The notes beneath the pieces are model-generated. The model was not told where the DNA came from. It worked only from the letters and a program-made list of their open reading frames with translations, and searched no databases. A DNA stretch of 64,000 bases from Oegoconia quadripuncta (taxonomy: Eukaryota > Arthropoda > Insecta > Lepidoptera > Autostichidae). A program made the position numbers and the translations under genes. Positions 46,023 to 58,738 of this stretch are shown piece after piece; position 1 is the stretch's first letter; each line of letters starts with the position of its first letter. The stretch lies in the NCBI GenBank assembly GCA_949316235.1, contig OX438749.1, positions 15,888,414 through 15,952,413 of the forward strand, written 5' to 3'.

Positions 46023-46853
46023 CATACCATATCCATGGTAAATGTGCACAAAGTAATTGAAAAAAATCAGTTTTTTATGAAGAGGGCGGTGCCTCTCCTT
46101 TTTATAATACTACTAAGTAATATAATACTACTAATATAATATCCACTGAATCGTAAAAGAGGTCCTAAAAACATTAAATAAAATACGATATTAATGCTCA
46201 TACATTTATTTCTAATCAGATATGATTCGATGAAGGTTTCATAATTGTGCCGCCGAACAATACCGCAAACCTGATACCGCAATTAGGAATTGTTATTCAC
46301 TAATTACTAATTAATGTAATATACTTCAATCTAATTGATGGGTGACAGCAGTGATAAATATACCGTTCCATAGTAACAATGAGTATCTTTGTATCATCCT
46401 TTCAAGTAAATATCCAACAATAGGTGTTCCCAATTTACAGGATCTACGCCTGCTATAGAGTGGATGTATGGTGGAATAATAGTAGGTATCTTAGCTCAAT
46501 CCGAGTTGGAATGAACAGTCCTAAGTCTCCCAATAATGTGGCATAGCCTCCTCTCTCTAGAGAGGATATGGGTTATATTACCCACCTGGCTCAACGAATG
46601 TCCTCCAATTGAAAGCAAAAGATAGTATTAAACGTGCCCGGATAAAATGAAACACGGAAACACTCCTATGAAAATGCCGCTAGTGGTCACCCACCCAAAG
46701 ACTGACCGGACCAGACATTGCTTGACATCGTCAATCGAAAACGAATGCACCCAACGTGAGGTTTGTATAGGTGAGGTTGTCACTAATAGATCACTTACAC
46801 TCGTCAATTCTGGGGGGCTACTTTGATCTCTTATTTACATTCAAATCTGCCCT
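46023..46853. other. Intergenic, one weak SINE-like patch
   Basis: 'tctcccaataatgtggcata' and 'gcctcctctctctagagagg' near 46525-46560 faintly resemble SINE A body. Nothing else recognised. Confidence 0.3.
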
Positions 46854-46998
46854 TAGATTATGTAACGTCATCGGTATCGTTATCGATTACGTTGACCAAT
46901 GAGAAGCCGTCAAATTGCCGAGCGAGCGATGTATCAACCAACCACATGTCAAAACGTAACCGATGACGATAACGATGAAATTATGTAATAGAGCCCCT
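46854..46998. mobile_element. TIR element family 2 (MITE-like), full copy
   Basis: Ends read gattatgtaacgtcatcggt and, inverted, 'accgatgacgataacgatga' followed by 'aattatgtaatagagccc'. About 145 bp. A worn copy is at 4997. Confidence 0.7.
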
Positions 46999-47948
46999 GA
47001 GCAGGTTAAGTGAGATAGTCACAATCCTGTACATAAATGCATAGTGCATCTCGGTCTAACAGCAACTTCATGAAAGTAAGAGGTCACAGAGCTGTTGGTT
47101 GCTCTGATTCGCTCTCACAAAGTCCGTCCTACTTGGACATTACTGCCAGTGTCACGTCAATTTGCCAAATTCATGTGGATCGGAGACGCAACGAATTTTT
47201 CTAATGTATTTTACACCGATCAAAGCAACTGAAAATTGTTTGGTTTGTAGGTACTGTTCGGCAAAACATTATAAAATCGCCCAATAGACATAATAATCGT
47301 CATCTATTAATTTATAACCACCCACTTTTGAATAATATATTACAAGCAGATCAAATTCCATATCACAGAGTACGCGTAACAATTCACAACATGCGAAAAT
47401 AAATTATTTTACTTTAGTAGATATGGCATTACGATAGGTACACAATATATTTGTATATAACAATTTTATACATGTAGACATTGGAGAATAAGGTACTTAA
47501 TAAGTAGGTACTTATATTTTTACTATTGCACTCTGAACGTAAGTTTACAATCTTAGCTCAAATTGTTCCATCAAGTTGTCTCAAATAGGCTATTAGCGGA
47601 ACATTTATTATGTTGATTTTTTCTCCAATCAATCCAATAAAAATCAATATTTAAAACATACTGAAGGGATTATATCTTTATTATTTTAATGAATGTACTT
47701 ATGGAGAACTTGCTTATCTCGTGAAAGTCAGTGGAGCCAACCATCCATAGAATAACTTGAATAATACAATTTAATCGGAGCCGTCCAAAAAGGTTTACTG
47801 AACAACTTTACCTACCTACATCGTTATGTCACCGTAATAATTTAGTGACAGTTTTATACCCACAAGTTATCCGCCCGCGGTCGCCCGCATTGAATTCGAC
47901 CGCATCCTTTTTCTGTTAAAAACATAGCGACTATGACCTTCTCAGAAT
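46999..47948. other. Intergenic, nothing recognised
   Basis: AT-rich. No ORF of note and no SINE head. Confidence 0.3.
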
Positions 47949-48190
47949 TCCAGCAGCCATACCACGTGGAAATTTTTGCATTCGATCGCTAAAAATTTGC
48001 CGTTTAGCTCGATAGCGTTCGGTCACTAAATTTGGTACCACGTAAACGCTCTAGAATTAAATTATACCCGTTATCCTTTCTTCTACGCCGCTTACGTGGT
48101 ACCAAAATTAGCAATCGAACGCAAGCGAGCTAAAAGGCAAATTATTAGTGATCGAACGCAAAAAGTTTTACGTGGTACGACGGCATGCTA
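47949..48190. mobile_element. Long fold-back element (MITE-like), family 6
   Basis: Almost the whole 240 bp is an imperfect palindrome. 'ataccacgtggaaatttttg' at the left matches 'caaaaagttttacgtggtac' at the right in reverse, and 'ggtaccacgtaaacg' is answered by 'cttacgtggtacc' in the middle. 'ttcgatcgc' and 'agctcg' words repeat on both arms. Confidence 0.75.
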
Positions 48191-48792
48191 ATTTCAGCAG
48201 TTGACGCTTGAAAGTCGGTTAAGCAGACTTTAACTATGGTGCCAACTCTGAGCCCAATCTCAAATAACATCGTCTGATTTTTGACATCGAGAACGCATCA
48301 GACTTTTTCAAACGCGCGTTTCAACGCCTGACAGCTGATTTTGTTGTGTGAGCACGGCAGGCTTCGGGAAAGCTACCACTAAATTACCACTGGGTATTAT
48401 GTATAACCATGTATAACTTATAGTAAGTAATAGATAAGATCCTTTTCGCGGCTCGGCCTATCGTCCCGGGGAATATATTTCAAACGGAATAAATGGTAAC
48501 GATAAATTACGTTACCTATTCGAGGGTGCGATTTTTGCATTTTCAAAAAAAAAGGATCGGAAACTATTCCACGTCGGAATTTGCTTATTATTGGTTGTTT
48601 TTTCCACATATTCGAATCATTCCAAGTCTGTATGTCACAAGTCAAACTTCTATTATTCGGATACGAAAACGACGGGAATGCGAATGATGTGCCTTTTTAA
48701 AGAGAGAAGTTTTGAAATGCGAACGTGAACTTGTAATTTTCACAAAAGTGAACGACTCAAAAATTGCACCCCAACTCTGTACCAAATTTAAA

Positions 48793-49013
48793 GCCGGCAA
48801 CATATTGTCGAACGACATGTGTCCCCAAGTCTCACGACATCGCGAAACTTGTACCTAGTAACCATCATTAAATAAGCTGCACTTACTACCTCCTCCAACA
48901 TGATAGGTTCGACTAAACTGATGTTGGACGGAGACAAGACATCGGGCGACGTGGGTCAATGTCGACTGATGTCTCCGGGGACACATGTCGCTCGACAAAA
49001 TAATGTTGCTTAG
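48793..49013. mobile_element. Fold-back element (MITE-like), family 7
   Basis: Ends read gcaacatattgtcgaacgac with 'atgtgtcccc', and the inverse 'ggggacacatgtcgctcgac' with 'aataatgttgc'. About 220 bp with strong GTCG/CGAC content. Confidence 0.75.
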
Positions 49014-49334
49014 TGGGGACGTGGCTGGCTAAGCCGTTAGATATAACGCATCGTATAACCCCAGAACAGATATTTTTAAATATGACAACCAGTTACAAAA
49101 ATGTTAACATAGAGGTATATACTCTTTCAACAACTTATAACACGAAAAAATAGTGGATACCTACCTAATAATGTTAGCTGTCTTATTATTAGGTAATTTA
49201 TGTATCTACACTAAAGCATTGTTCTTATTCTATTTGTATTCTTTAATGAAGTGTGGGTTTATTACCACTTCTTTTGGTAACCCTATTTTGTGTTTTTACA
49301 CGGATGAATAACAAACAGGAGGTGGTATATATTT

Positions 49335-49684
49335 AGAATGACTTTTAATTAGTTGTTAATACCAAATAAAAGATATACATGCACTCATGATTACAAACAA
49401 CTTTCTCAAAGAAACAACTTGTATAAAAGTTTATCTAAGTCAAGCAGCAATTTTATTATCATTATTTTGTTCCGGCTATTAGAAATATGTATCTCAATTA
49501 GGTGAGAGATAGTGAGCACGCTTCCATTTGGGGCACATGTATAATGTGATTGAGGTCAAGTGCTAACATGTAGTTCATAAAAAAATAGAATTTTAAAAGT
49601 TGTTTCTTTTGGGCAAGTTGTTTGTAATCATCAGTACCTACCTACATGCATATTTTTTGGTATTAAGAACTAATTAAAAGTCAC
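49335..49684. mobile_element. Element with about 70-bp inverted repeats, family 8
   Basis: Left 'gacttttaattagttgttaa' with 'gattacaaacaacttt' and right 'aagttgtttgtaatcatc' with 'aactaattaaaagtcac' are inverted partners over about 70 bp. The loop holds a SINE C 3' fragment ('gtgattgaggtcaagtgcta'), so a SINE landed inside or the element grew around one. Confidence 0.7.
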
Positions 49685-51711
49685 CCGATGACTGTAACAA
49701 GACTCGAAATGAGATCGAGGTGTATTCGTAATGGTCATATCTTAGCCATTATGATTCAATCATTTGTCAGGTTGACACGAGTCTTAATGTGGTTGCGTCA
49801 GACACCGACATGCGAAACCACAAAATAAAATAAGCTTGAAATATCGCCAAATAGATGAAGTATTGTATTTTTTCAGTAAAACCCTTTGGGCAGATCAATG
49901 CCACCTCGTGTGTGGAATTTTATTAATTAAAAACACATTGTATAAAGTTCTTTTTCTATTCACCGATAGATAGCGCCACAAAGGTATGGGCAACCTAGCA
50001 GGGACCGCAACACCCCGCTCCATAGTAGTAAAACGTGTTTCGTTAAACCCCCTTCTTGTTTTTGCTCCGTGGTAAGGTGGTTTCTACTATACTGGCATTT
50101 TTCGCTCGCAACTCAGAAAAGGAAATCCGACTTATTCTAAATAGATTATTCTTTCTTATGTTTCTCGTTATAATACAGTAAGCAGTGGGGTACAATTTTA
50201 CTAAATCGCCAAACGGCATGAAGTAACTATATTCCTACAAACAAACACTAACCTCGGATGTAGTACGAATGAACTCAATTTATAGATCTGCCATATTTGT
50301 GCATAGAAAAAAATAACTTTACCACTACCTATCATTTGCTCAGTTTAGCACAACAATTAGATATTCATTTCCTAGGTAATGCCAGATAACAGTAATTAGG
50401 TACTTAGTTACATTTTTAAAAGGTACATGTTTTTACATTTCGAAACATTACTAATGTGTACGTATACTTAATAATACGTAGGCAGATGCCTACTCGTATT
50501 GTGGAAATAACAGGACAACACCTAATTAATTATACATGTTTTCTTGTACTAAATAGGTATATTATATATTATATATTACATATTACGGCCTTCAGTAGGC
50601 TGTTCTTTTTAAATTGATTTTTTATAAGAAAACGTTTATCTGGAGTACTATATAGAACAGCACTTCATAGACGTAACCATTTTTTTCTAGCATTTATTAT
50701 AATTTTATTTTTACATTATTCTTAAAAAGCCCCCTTCCAATCTTAGAATCGCGCCAAAAATATTTTCGGTGCATTCCCTATAATCTAAGCGAAACCTCTT
50801 TGGGGGATAAATCCACGAGATCTATTCCTTTCTGAGACTGATTGCGGACCAAAGAATGATATCGTGTTATTCAATTTAAACAAATACGAGGTAGGAAATT
50901 AAAGAAGTTTGTTGACCTGCGCAAATTGATATGCTTTCAAACGTCATTTCAATGCCAACAAACAATACCGTAAATAAACCTAAGATACTCTTCTCTTAAT
51001 ATAAATAGACAATCTTTAGGATTAAATAGCATCTAATATATGTATAACATAATACTGTAAATTTTATACTAATTTGTAACAAGTAGGTATAATATTTCTT
51101 TGTTGTAGGTATAAAATAAAAAAAATAAAAAAAAATTGTTGTAAGCTCCATTGAGCTACTTGCTATATGCAAGTAGTAGCAACTTAGACAAAGCCAGTAT
51201 TAGGTGCCCAGTATACTAGGTGATTAACCCCCAGCACCAGTAAGCCATTGTAAACATTCGATACTGGGCGTCAACTTGATTGTAATTTATTAACCATATT
51301 TAAGCGTTGCACAGTGATTTACCAGATTCAATCTGTTATTTACTTATTACCCAGCTAGTAAATTTAATCCGTAAAATTTATTATAGCAGCAGTTTTCACA
51401 ACATCTCATAGTGATCTATATCAAGTGCATTTGTACTCGTGATTATCTATACATATGTCGAAAATCAGAGAGAGAAAGTATTATCTATAACAAATAGTAA
51501 AGACGCTCTTGAAAATAGAATATTTTATGTGCAATAAGTTGTTTTATATGCAAAAAAATTATAATACTTTTCATAGAAGGATTTTTTGACGTTGATTGGA
51601 TAGCAGACATTTTGGCTGAAACTGTTTGACAATATCCCTAGCTCTCGAGTTGGCGGAACTGGTGACGGGTGTATGTTGCCGTTGTTAAAAACATGACCGA
51701 CCATTAGACAG
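49685..51711. other. 3' flank of TBC1D16-like gene, nothing recognised
   Basis: About 2 kb, AT-rich, with no ORF of note. The 3' untranslated region of the TBC gene must begin at 51711, but no close AATAAA in its sense is obvious. Confidence 0.35.
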
Positions 51712-54700
51712 CTACTGTACGGCATATTCACAGACGTCGTGGGCACCGGTGCATTCGACGCTGGGTCGATGTGTGGAGTCCCATATTCCGGGCCCGCATC
51801 GCTGGCACATACCCGCCAAAGTGCACGGAATACGCACAAGTTGCCGAAACTGGTGGAGCAGACCTCGAGCCTTACGGAGTATTAAACGGCCGTCCATATA
51901 CATGGCTGGAACAAGATTAGTTCTTTGAATTATCGATAGAATGAGCGTTCTTATTGATCACTGGTGTCGACTGCATACAACAGTAGATACAAATCATCAA
52001 CATGGATTGCGACCATAGATCGCCGGTTGTTGTCATTTATTGACAAATCCACACCGCAATTATTTTTAACGTCTTTTACATCCATTATCCACTGTGGTAT
52101 CAGGTGGGGTGGTAAGACTCTTTCTTTGTTAGGTGGTTACTGGGTAGGCATCAATTCCCGCATTGTTATATTCACATAAGTATAGGCGAGCTAACGAAAT
52201 TACAGCCTTTAGAGTTACAGTTACAGTCCCTTTTAGTCCTCAGAGTGACAAGACAACTTATCTGTTATATTTGGGGTCTGACAATCTTATCTCTGGGACG
52301 TCAAAGGTGTCAGGAGCGGGTGTAATAACTTTACACTATGTGACCTGAACAACCGATGATTTTCAGATATTTTTCCTTTGAAACAGAAACAGTAATTCGA
52401 TATTCCTAGTTTTAATTTTCCGTTATTATCAAACAATAATTTACCTAGAGAGCTAAAATGCAACAGCATCTCATCGGTGTTAAGGTCTTGAGCGATGACG
52501 TCATCCGCGTATACAGCGACGATTGCTAAGCATAGGAAGAGATGAAAGTAGTCGGTCTGATAGTTCGCCCAACATGCTTCCCACATACGAAGGGCAACGG
52601 CTTCTGTGAACTCTCGTTTGAAACATCTGAAACAGAACCCTTTGTTTTTCATCTAAACTTTGAACGGGCAGATCTACAAATTATTATGAGCCGAGTTTTA
52701 GTTAGTAAATCTTTTAATTTTCTAATTTATCTATAATCATTATAAACACTTTCCAATAAACAATCCCAACATGGATTTATAAACTTACAGTAGTATCCAA
52801 CGATGGCAAAACAATAGTTCCATAGCATCCACGTGTTTTTCAAGATGCTTGTAGAAATGCGGTAGCATAATTCTAATTAACTCGCGAAGATAACTCTGAA
52901 AAAATACATAGCAATTGATGACTAAGACAATTAGGTTTGCATACAGATATCAGTAAAATGTCTTTCCTGTATGTAGCTCATGCTCTACGAGTTTATAAAA
53001 TGTAACCTACAGCCACTCAACTGAAAATAAAATCGAGTTACATGAGATTATTATTAATTACCATGTCAAGGAGATATTTACTGCTAGCCAAAGATCTTTA
53101 CGTGCCACCGTGTCCTATCTTCCACTTCTGTCATTGGTTGGTTTTATATAAATACTTAGATAAGTATTTATATAAAAGCAAGTAGTTTTTCTTACCGACA
53201 GTCCGACGTCTTGCAGACAGGGAGCTGCCCTGTACGTATGGCATGAGATAGCTTCTATCTCGTGTATTGTAGAGAGATTACGAGCCATGCTTACGCCATG
53301 GCTTGTCAAGGCAATTCGGAGCCAATCGGGATATATGTAATCCAAATATTTCCTAAGTCTAGTTTAAGATATAGTAGTACACATTTCACTTTACATCATG
53401 TGGATTATAAAATCAAACATTTAAAAAATAAATGACTTACAAGATTGTTGTCCATATCATTATCAGTAGGGGTGCAAACGAATATCGCCCTCTGCATAAG
53501 GCCGACGAAACACCAAAAGGCTTCCGCCTCACATTTTATTTCACAGAGTACGGGTGCTAATAGGTCGCTCATGCCTTGCGTGTATCTGGGAGAATTTATA
53601 TTATAGATGATTAGATGCTATAAAATTATCCACTTCACATCAAATAAGCATTTCACTTTTACATAAAACAATGGGAACAGATCCAACCGGCGAAATGGGA
53701 ATACACCGAAATATATTATTTGCTGACTTACCCCAAAACAGGATTATACACGGCATAATTCAACAGTACGTTCTTCATTATCTCGATATTGTAATTGTTT
53801 TCACCAGCGAAGAACGGATTCCCTCTATCAGTTCTGACTACATCCTTCTCAATGACGCACTGAACTGTTCTCCAGAATACCGCATGCTGCTCTGGAGTCA
53901 TCTTCTCTAGTCTTCTCCTAGAAATCTCGTCGTATTCTCTTATCCTTATTTGCAGAATTATTTCCCTTTCGTCGTAAGTAGAATTATACGGGTAACAATG
54001 CAGAAGGAAGGGCCACACTTCCCTCCTTAATTCTTTATCAAGACCGCCGAAGAAAACGCATTTCCTGAGAAATAGGTCGTCTTCAATAACCCCTTTGCCG
54101 TTCATGACCTTGCCGTAGAAAAGTTCGGGGTTGATTTTGGGAACTTTCCCTTCTTCAGGATGTTGTTCTGATTTTTGGACTTCTGGACGACATACCATAA
54201 AGTGGCGATACGGGAGGTTTGGCTCTTCCGAACCTGAAAACAAAGCGACGAAATGGTTGTAGTTCACATGATCTCAAAATGGTTTCAACTTTGATGATAC
54301 CTAAGTTTTAAAGGCAAACTTAACAGGTAACAATTTTCGACGTTTCACTAAGGTCCGTAATACAGAATGGTACTCAAGCAGAGATCTCCGCTTGAGGACA
54401 GTTAAAAAGGGACAGCTTTATGTAACTTGTATATCGGCATCTCTAACTTGCTCAAGCTCTAAGAGAGATCTACGCTTGAACAACATTCTGAAATAATACG
54501 GGCTAGCGAGCGTTGCCGCCCCCCTGAGTCGCCTCCTGCGAGCGGGATCGACCCTCTCCCGATCTCGCTCTGCGGCCTCCTTCTTGAGCATGACTGCCTC
54601 GCAGAAGGTGGCCGCTGCCCTCCAACCCTGCTCGCTCGCCAGCATAGCCGCGACTATATCATGTTGGCGGGGACAGATCTCGTCCGATCCGTTCGACCAG

Positions 54701-57700
54701 GTCTCTACGCTCGGACTGCCACACCGGACAGTCCTCACGCGTGTGCTGGGCGGAGTCCTGGTCGGAAGTGCAGTGGTGGCATCGTGCCGTCTCCTCCCGT
54801 CCGATTCGACTCAGATACTCACCGAAACACCCGTGCTCGGTGAGTATAATACGGGCCTAAGAGATCGAATCAGGAATGAGGAAATCCGTAGAAGAACGAA
54901 AGTATTGGTAAGATGGAGTGGCAGCCGAGCATTGATCATTGGAGCATTAAGGTTCTGGAGTCATCATGCTGTCCACTGTGCCTGACCTAAGATGGGCTTA
55001 AATATAGAATGAAAGTTTGCACGGGGGCGGTATCCTGTTATTTTGGATGTTAGAAACATAAAAATAGGTGGGTCGGTACTTAATTAGGTTCGTGCACAGC
55101 TAGAAAGATTTGTGAGATGTGATCTGATCAGAATTTACTATTCTAGGTATAGAATAGGTACTTGCACGAGTCAGGTTGTAGAATGCTACTTAATGTAATG
55201 CTGCTCGTTGCTGATGAGAGTGACAGTGATACAATGACAGTTTACCTATAAAAAATAACAGTTAATCTGTTTCATTTCCTTTTGGAATAAGTAGTATAGG
55301 TACCCACGTCTATATTTTTTTTATTTTTTTTTATACACGACGGGTTCGTACTTGACCTCAATCACACCTGATGTTAAGTGAAGATGAGGTCGAAGGTGGA
55401 AGCGTACTAACCCGGAAACCCCAACACATTTGGGGGACTGGCTATCTTATCTCTGACAACCGGAACACAACAATGCTATTAACATTGTTGCTTGGGGGCA
55501 GATTTAGATAAGATGGTGGTTGCTAGCCAGGTGGACATTTTAATATGCCCTACCACCAACCAATATTTTACTATTTCTGACCTCGTCTCTCTCCCACCCA
55601 ACGATTCCTGTATATATAAATAAAGAAAGAGTATGTACAGTCTGAGACAGAGAAACGTATACAGGCCTACATAATTAAAGTCACTTCCTAAATTCAATAT
55701 CTGACATAAATTCATCAATCATAGCGTGGCGTGTTGAAATTCGTCAAAGTTCATGGCCCACCATGCTCTGCTAGAAGGGGCAGTGCTTCTACCAGTGGGG
55801 ACGTAAGACTGTTAATGTCTTTAAGAAGTGAAATATAAAAGTATTTTCACTTAGCATACAGATCGTTGAAAAAATGGCTTGAAGATTGCAATTATAGATT
55901 CGTGGAATAAGCCTTTGACACGTGACCCACGTACCTGGAGTGAGTTTAATGTTATGCAAGAGAGAGTGCCACCTATGCAGCACCTGTGCCAGGTGGTCCA
56001 GTCCACCGTGGTGGAAGTGCAGGATCTTGTACTGGGACTCCCGCGACGCCACCACAAGTTGGCCGCATGTGCAGTTGTCGTCGTTAAAAAAAAGACGCAG
56101 CGATCGCATTTGGCTGAGGTCCACCGAGAACCTATAACAAAAAATTATGAGCACTACCCTTATATGTATAACTAGCTTTCCTCCCGCGACTTCGTCCGCG
56201 TGGAAGATTTTATCAAAATACAAACAACAAACTTTCATTCCCTATTTTATCCCCTTGGGGGTAGAATTTATCAAAATCCTTTCTTAGCGGATGCCTACGT
56301 CATAACATCTACCTGCATGCCAAATTTCAGCCCGATCCGTCCAGTGGTTTGGGCTGGGCGTTGATAGATCACTATGTCAGTCACCTTTGAGTTATATATA
56401 TTTAGATGATAAATATCCATAGTCACTTTTATTTGCGGATAAGACTGAAGTCGACACAAACATGTGGACACCCTAATGTTTGACTGCACAAGTATTAAAT
56501 TATTTTAAAAGGCATCTATAATAAATAACATGAACTGAAAATTTTGAAATTTTAGTTCCTCGGGGAACTAAACGTACTTAAGAATATCCAGGTTGATCCA
56601 GGTATAGACAGCATTTGCCAAAATGGCTGAACCGATTTTCATCAAACATGGCTAAGAACCTTTCCTCTAGTTTACACACACTACGCCGTCATTATCATCG
56701 AGTCTAGATAAAAGACTATAGTTACCAAGGTAGGTAGGTACGCACGAACGTATAACGAAATATGCAAATTGGTTTACGTTTACGTTCATTGTTTAAGAAT
56801 TCACGACGTGTAGCCAAAACAAAGCGAGATGACGAAGAAGTCTCGCGCGACTCTCAATCGAGAGCAATCACATTCCAAGGGTTCTCATAGAGAATTCCTA
56901 TTCCTTCGTAGAAATGCAATGCATGGATAATTAAAAGCGTGACCTTGTACACATCGATTTTCCTGGGCCGAGTGACGATACATATATTATAAAAAAGTTT
57001 AGTATACCTATTTAGTTAATCTGGGTTTTCAAATTACAGAATTGCTTACCTATTTTTTTAATTTTATTATATGTATACTATATACACCTATAAGAATGCC
57101 GTGTGGTTTCGAGATTTAAAAAGAATCGAACCAATCCATCATTTCCCTTGGGTATCGTAAAAGGCGATTAAGGGACTCCCGTGTGCATTTCTGTATATTT
57201 CACGTTTCAAACATGGATGTTATTTGGAACACCCAAACTCTAGTTAGGATATCGCTGTCTAACCACCACATTTGAGATAAAGGTGGTGGAATGGAACTTT
57301 AATGTATGTATTGCTTATGCTAAACAGATTGCTGACATGATAATTGTAAATAATATAAATTGAATTAGAAAACGATGATGTATCATCAAAATAAACAAAT
57401 GAACCGTGTTAAAAGCTAAATATCTTCCAAAATGCTTAACCAATTTCCATCAAATATGACCAAGAAGCATAACATAACACACAGGCACCATATTTCGAAA
57501 ATAAATAACGTAACAAATCGGTTCAGCCGTTATGACATTACAATGCCAAAGACACACAGACAGACGGAGGCTTCTAACTTATAACGCTCCACGTTAGGGG
57601 TTAAAATAGATAAATAGGCATTTTATTACTCGACAACACAACAGTAGTGGGCACAAAATTCACTACTATGCCAAATACTCTTCATACTTTAACCGAGGGC

Positions 57701-58738
57701 TTGGGATTTGCGCAAACCCTTTTGATTTTTTTGGAAATAACTAGTCATTACGCTGAGCAACTCAAAGATAATCTCGTATTTTTTTTCGGCACCTAAGAGA
57801 AAAAACAATAGTTATACAAGTAGTTGCACATTTCTTACGTTACAGGCTTACCTTCGGCATTTAATTGGGAATCTCCTCTGTGGTACAGGGGAGCTTTGTA
57901 CACTATCAGGGAAAACCAAGTTGTGTTTTAAGGCGAGGAACTCCGGCGTGCTCATCCAATTAGGGTTCCCTTCGTCACACGAGCTCATTGACAGTGACCT
58001 AATGAACTTATCCCCCGAAAGCGAGTCCGGGGTCAAATCTACATTCTCAATATTCGGGTTAGCAATAGTTATGTTAACAGATGTCATTGAATGCGATCGT
58101 ACATGTTTATCGTACGCAAACACATCATCTCGCGACTCGTCTTTTTCATAATTGGTGAATACGTTATCTTTAATTGAATCTACTGACTTCACTGTTGGTT
58201 TCGAACTGGTAGATAATTCATCGTGTGTTATATCGTTGGAAGTATATCTGGTATCGATAGATTTAATGCTATGTTTATCAGAATTTGAGTTAAGACTGGT
58301 AGTTTCGGAAGAATCAGAAAATGCATTTTCGTTATTAGCATCAACTTTACCAGATTTTGTATCACCATGTTGGGATTTTGGAATCTCTTTTGGATTCGCA
58401 AATTTGTTGACTCCACCACCAAGCTCTTCACTGGGGCTCGTCTCTACAGCCGAAGGGCACTTTCGTAATGTGGAGTTAGGGATCCAATTGAGGAACAGTG
58501 TGGGTCGTTTGGCGTTGTTATGCTGATCTGTGAATACTTTTGTAGTCACTGTCAAGTAACCCGGATGATGCACAATATCCAACTCATGCCTGGCGATTGT
58601 CGGGGGATGCACGCACACGTTATTCTTGCAAAACAATATTTCATTGTCGACGTAATTTGGCGATTCTTCATCATTATCTTCGAACTCCAGACCGAGGAAG
58701 TAACTCGAAGCTCTCTTTAGTAGGTCTGGGAAAGGCAT
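51712..58738 (-). CDS. TBC1D16-like Rab GTPase-activating protein, seven coding exons
   Basis: TBC proteins switch off Rab GTPases on membranes; human TBC1D16 acts on Rab4A in receptor recycling. Exons on the - strand are 58738-57852, 56131-55935, 54233-53732, 53585-53441, 52895-52789, 52626-52445 and 51905-51712. All junctions are GT-AG and phases join into 737 residues, close to the human length. Exon 1 starts MPFPDLLKRASS and then has a long Ser/Asn/Asp-rich region. Exon 2 completes an N-terminal PH-like block (SVDLSQMRSLRLFF, then ASRESQYKILHFHHGGLDHL). The TBC domain begins with FLRKCVFFGGLDKELRREVW. The catalytic Arg finger (IEKDVVR, Arg about 495) and Gln finger (YTQGMSDLLAPV, about 530) are both present. 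Exon 6 has WANYQTDYFHLFLCLAIV. The protein ends CEYAVQ. Neither splice sites nor catalytic residues are damaged. Confidence 0.95.
54348..54861 (+). mobile_element. TIR element family 3, split by an R1-type LINE piece
   Basis: The MITE runs 54348-54503 ('ctcaagcagagatctccgct', 'aaaaagggacagctttatgt', 'caacattctgaaataatacg') and its last bases reappear after the LINE piece at 54846-54861. It is in an intron of the TBC gene. Confidence 0.8.
54504..54845 (-). pseudogene. R1-type LINE, short 3' coding piece
   Basis: GC-rich against its surroundings. The - strand reads HGCFGEYLSRIGREETARCH, then H-C and SAQHTREDCPVW, giving a CCHC-type motif near the C-terminus of R1-like polymerases. Next come HDIVAAMLASEQGWRAAATF, CEAVM and a basic end RRRRLRG. 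It is bounded by an 11-bp repeat (ataatacgggc, 54493-54503 and 54846-54856), so it inserted into the MITE end. No poly(A) is visible. Confidence 0.85.
55322..55562 (-). repeat. tRNA-headed SINE (type C), head missing
   Basis: Matches 41542-41790 ('cacgacgggttcgtacttga', 'gcgtactaacccggaaac', 'gatttagataagatggtgg') and stops before the tRNA head. It is in an intron of the TBC gene. Confidence 0.8.
56170..56410 (+). repeat. 'cccgcgacttcgtcc' repeat, full-looking copy
   Basis: Begins 'actagctttcctcccgcgac' and ends 'gagttatatatatttagatg'. It is the best copy in the window of the repeat also seen at 455, 14040/15430 and 35185. It is in an intron of the TBC gene. Confidence 0.75.
57100..57320 (+). 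repeat. Common lepidopteran repeat fragment ('gtaaaaggcgattaaggga')
   Basis: 'cccttgggtatcgtaaaagg' and 'cgattaaggga' belong to the same repeat as 18385. It is in the first intron of the TBC gene. Class not determined. Confidence 0.4.

Noticed and set aside
51964..52348. Small + strand ORFs in the last intron of the TBC gene
   Set aside because: They lie between two well-supported - strand exons and show no domain.
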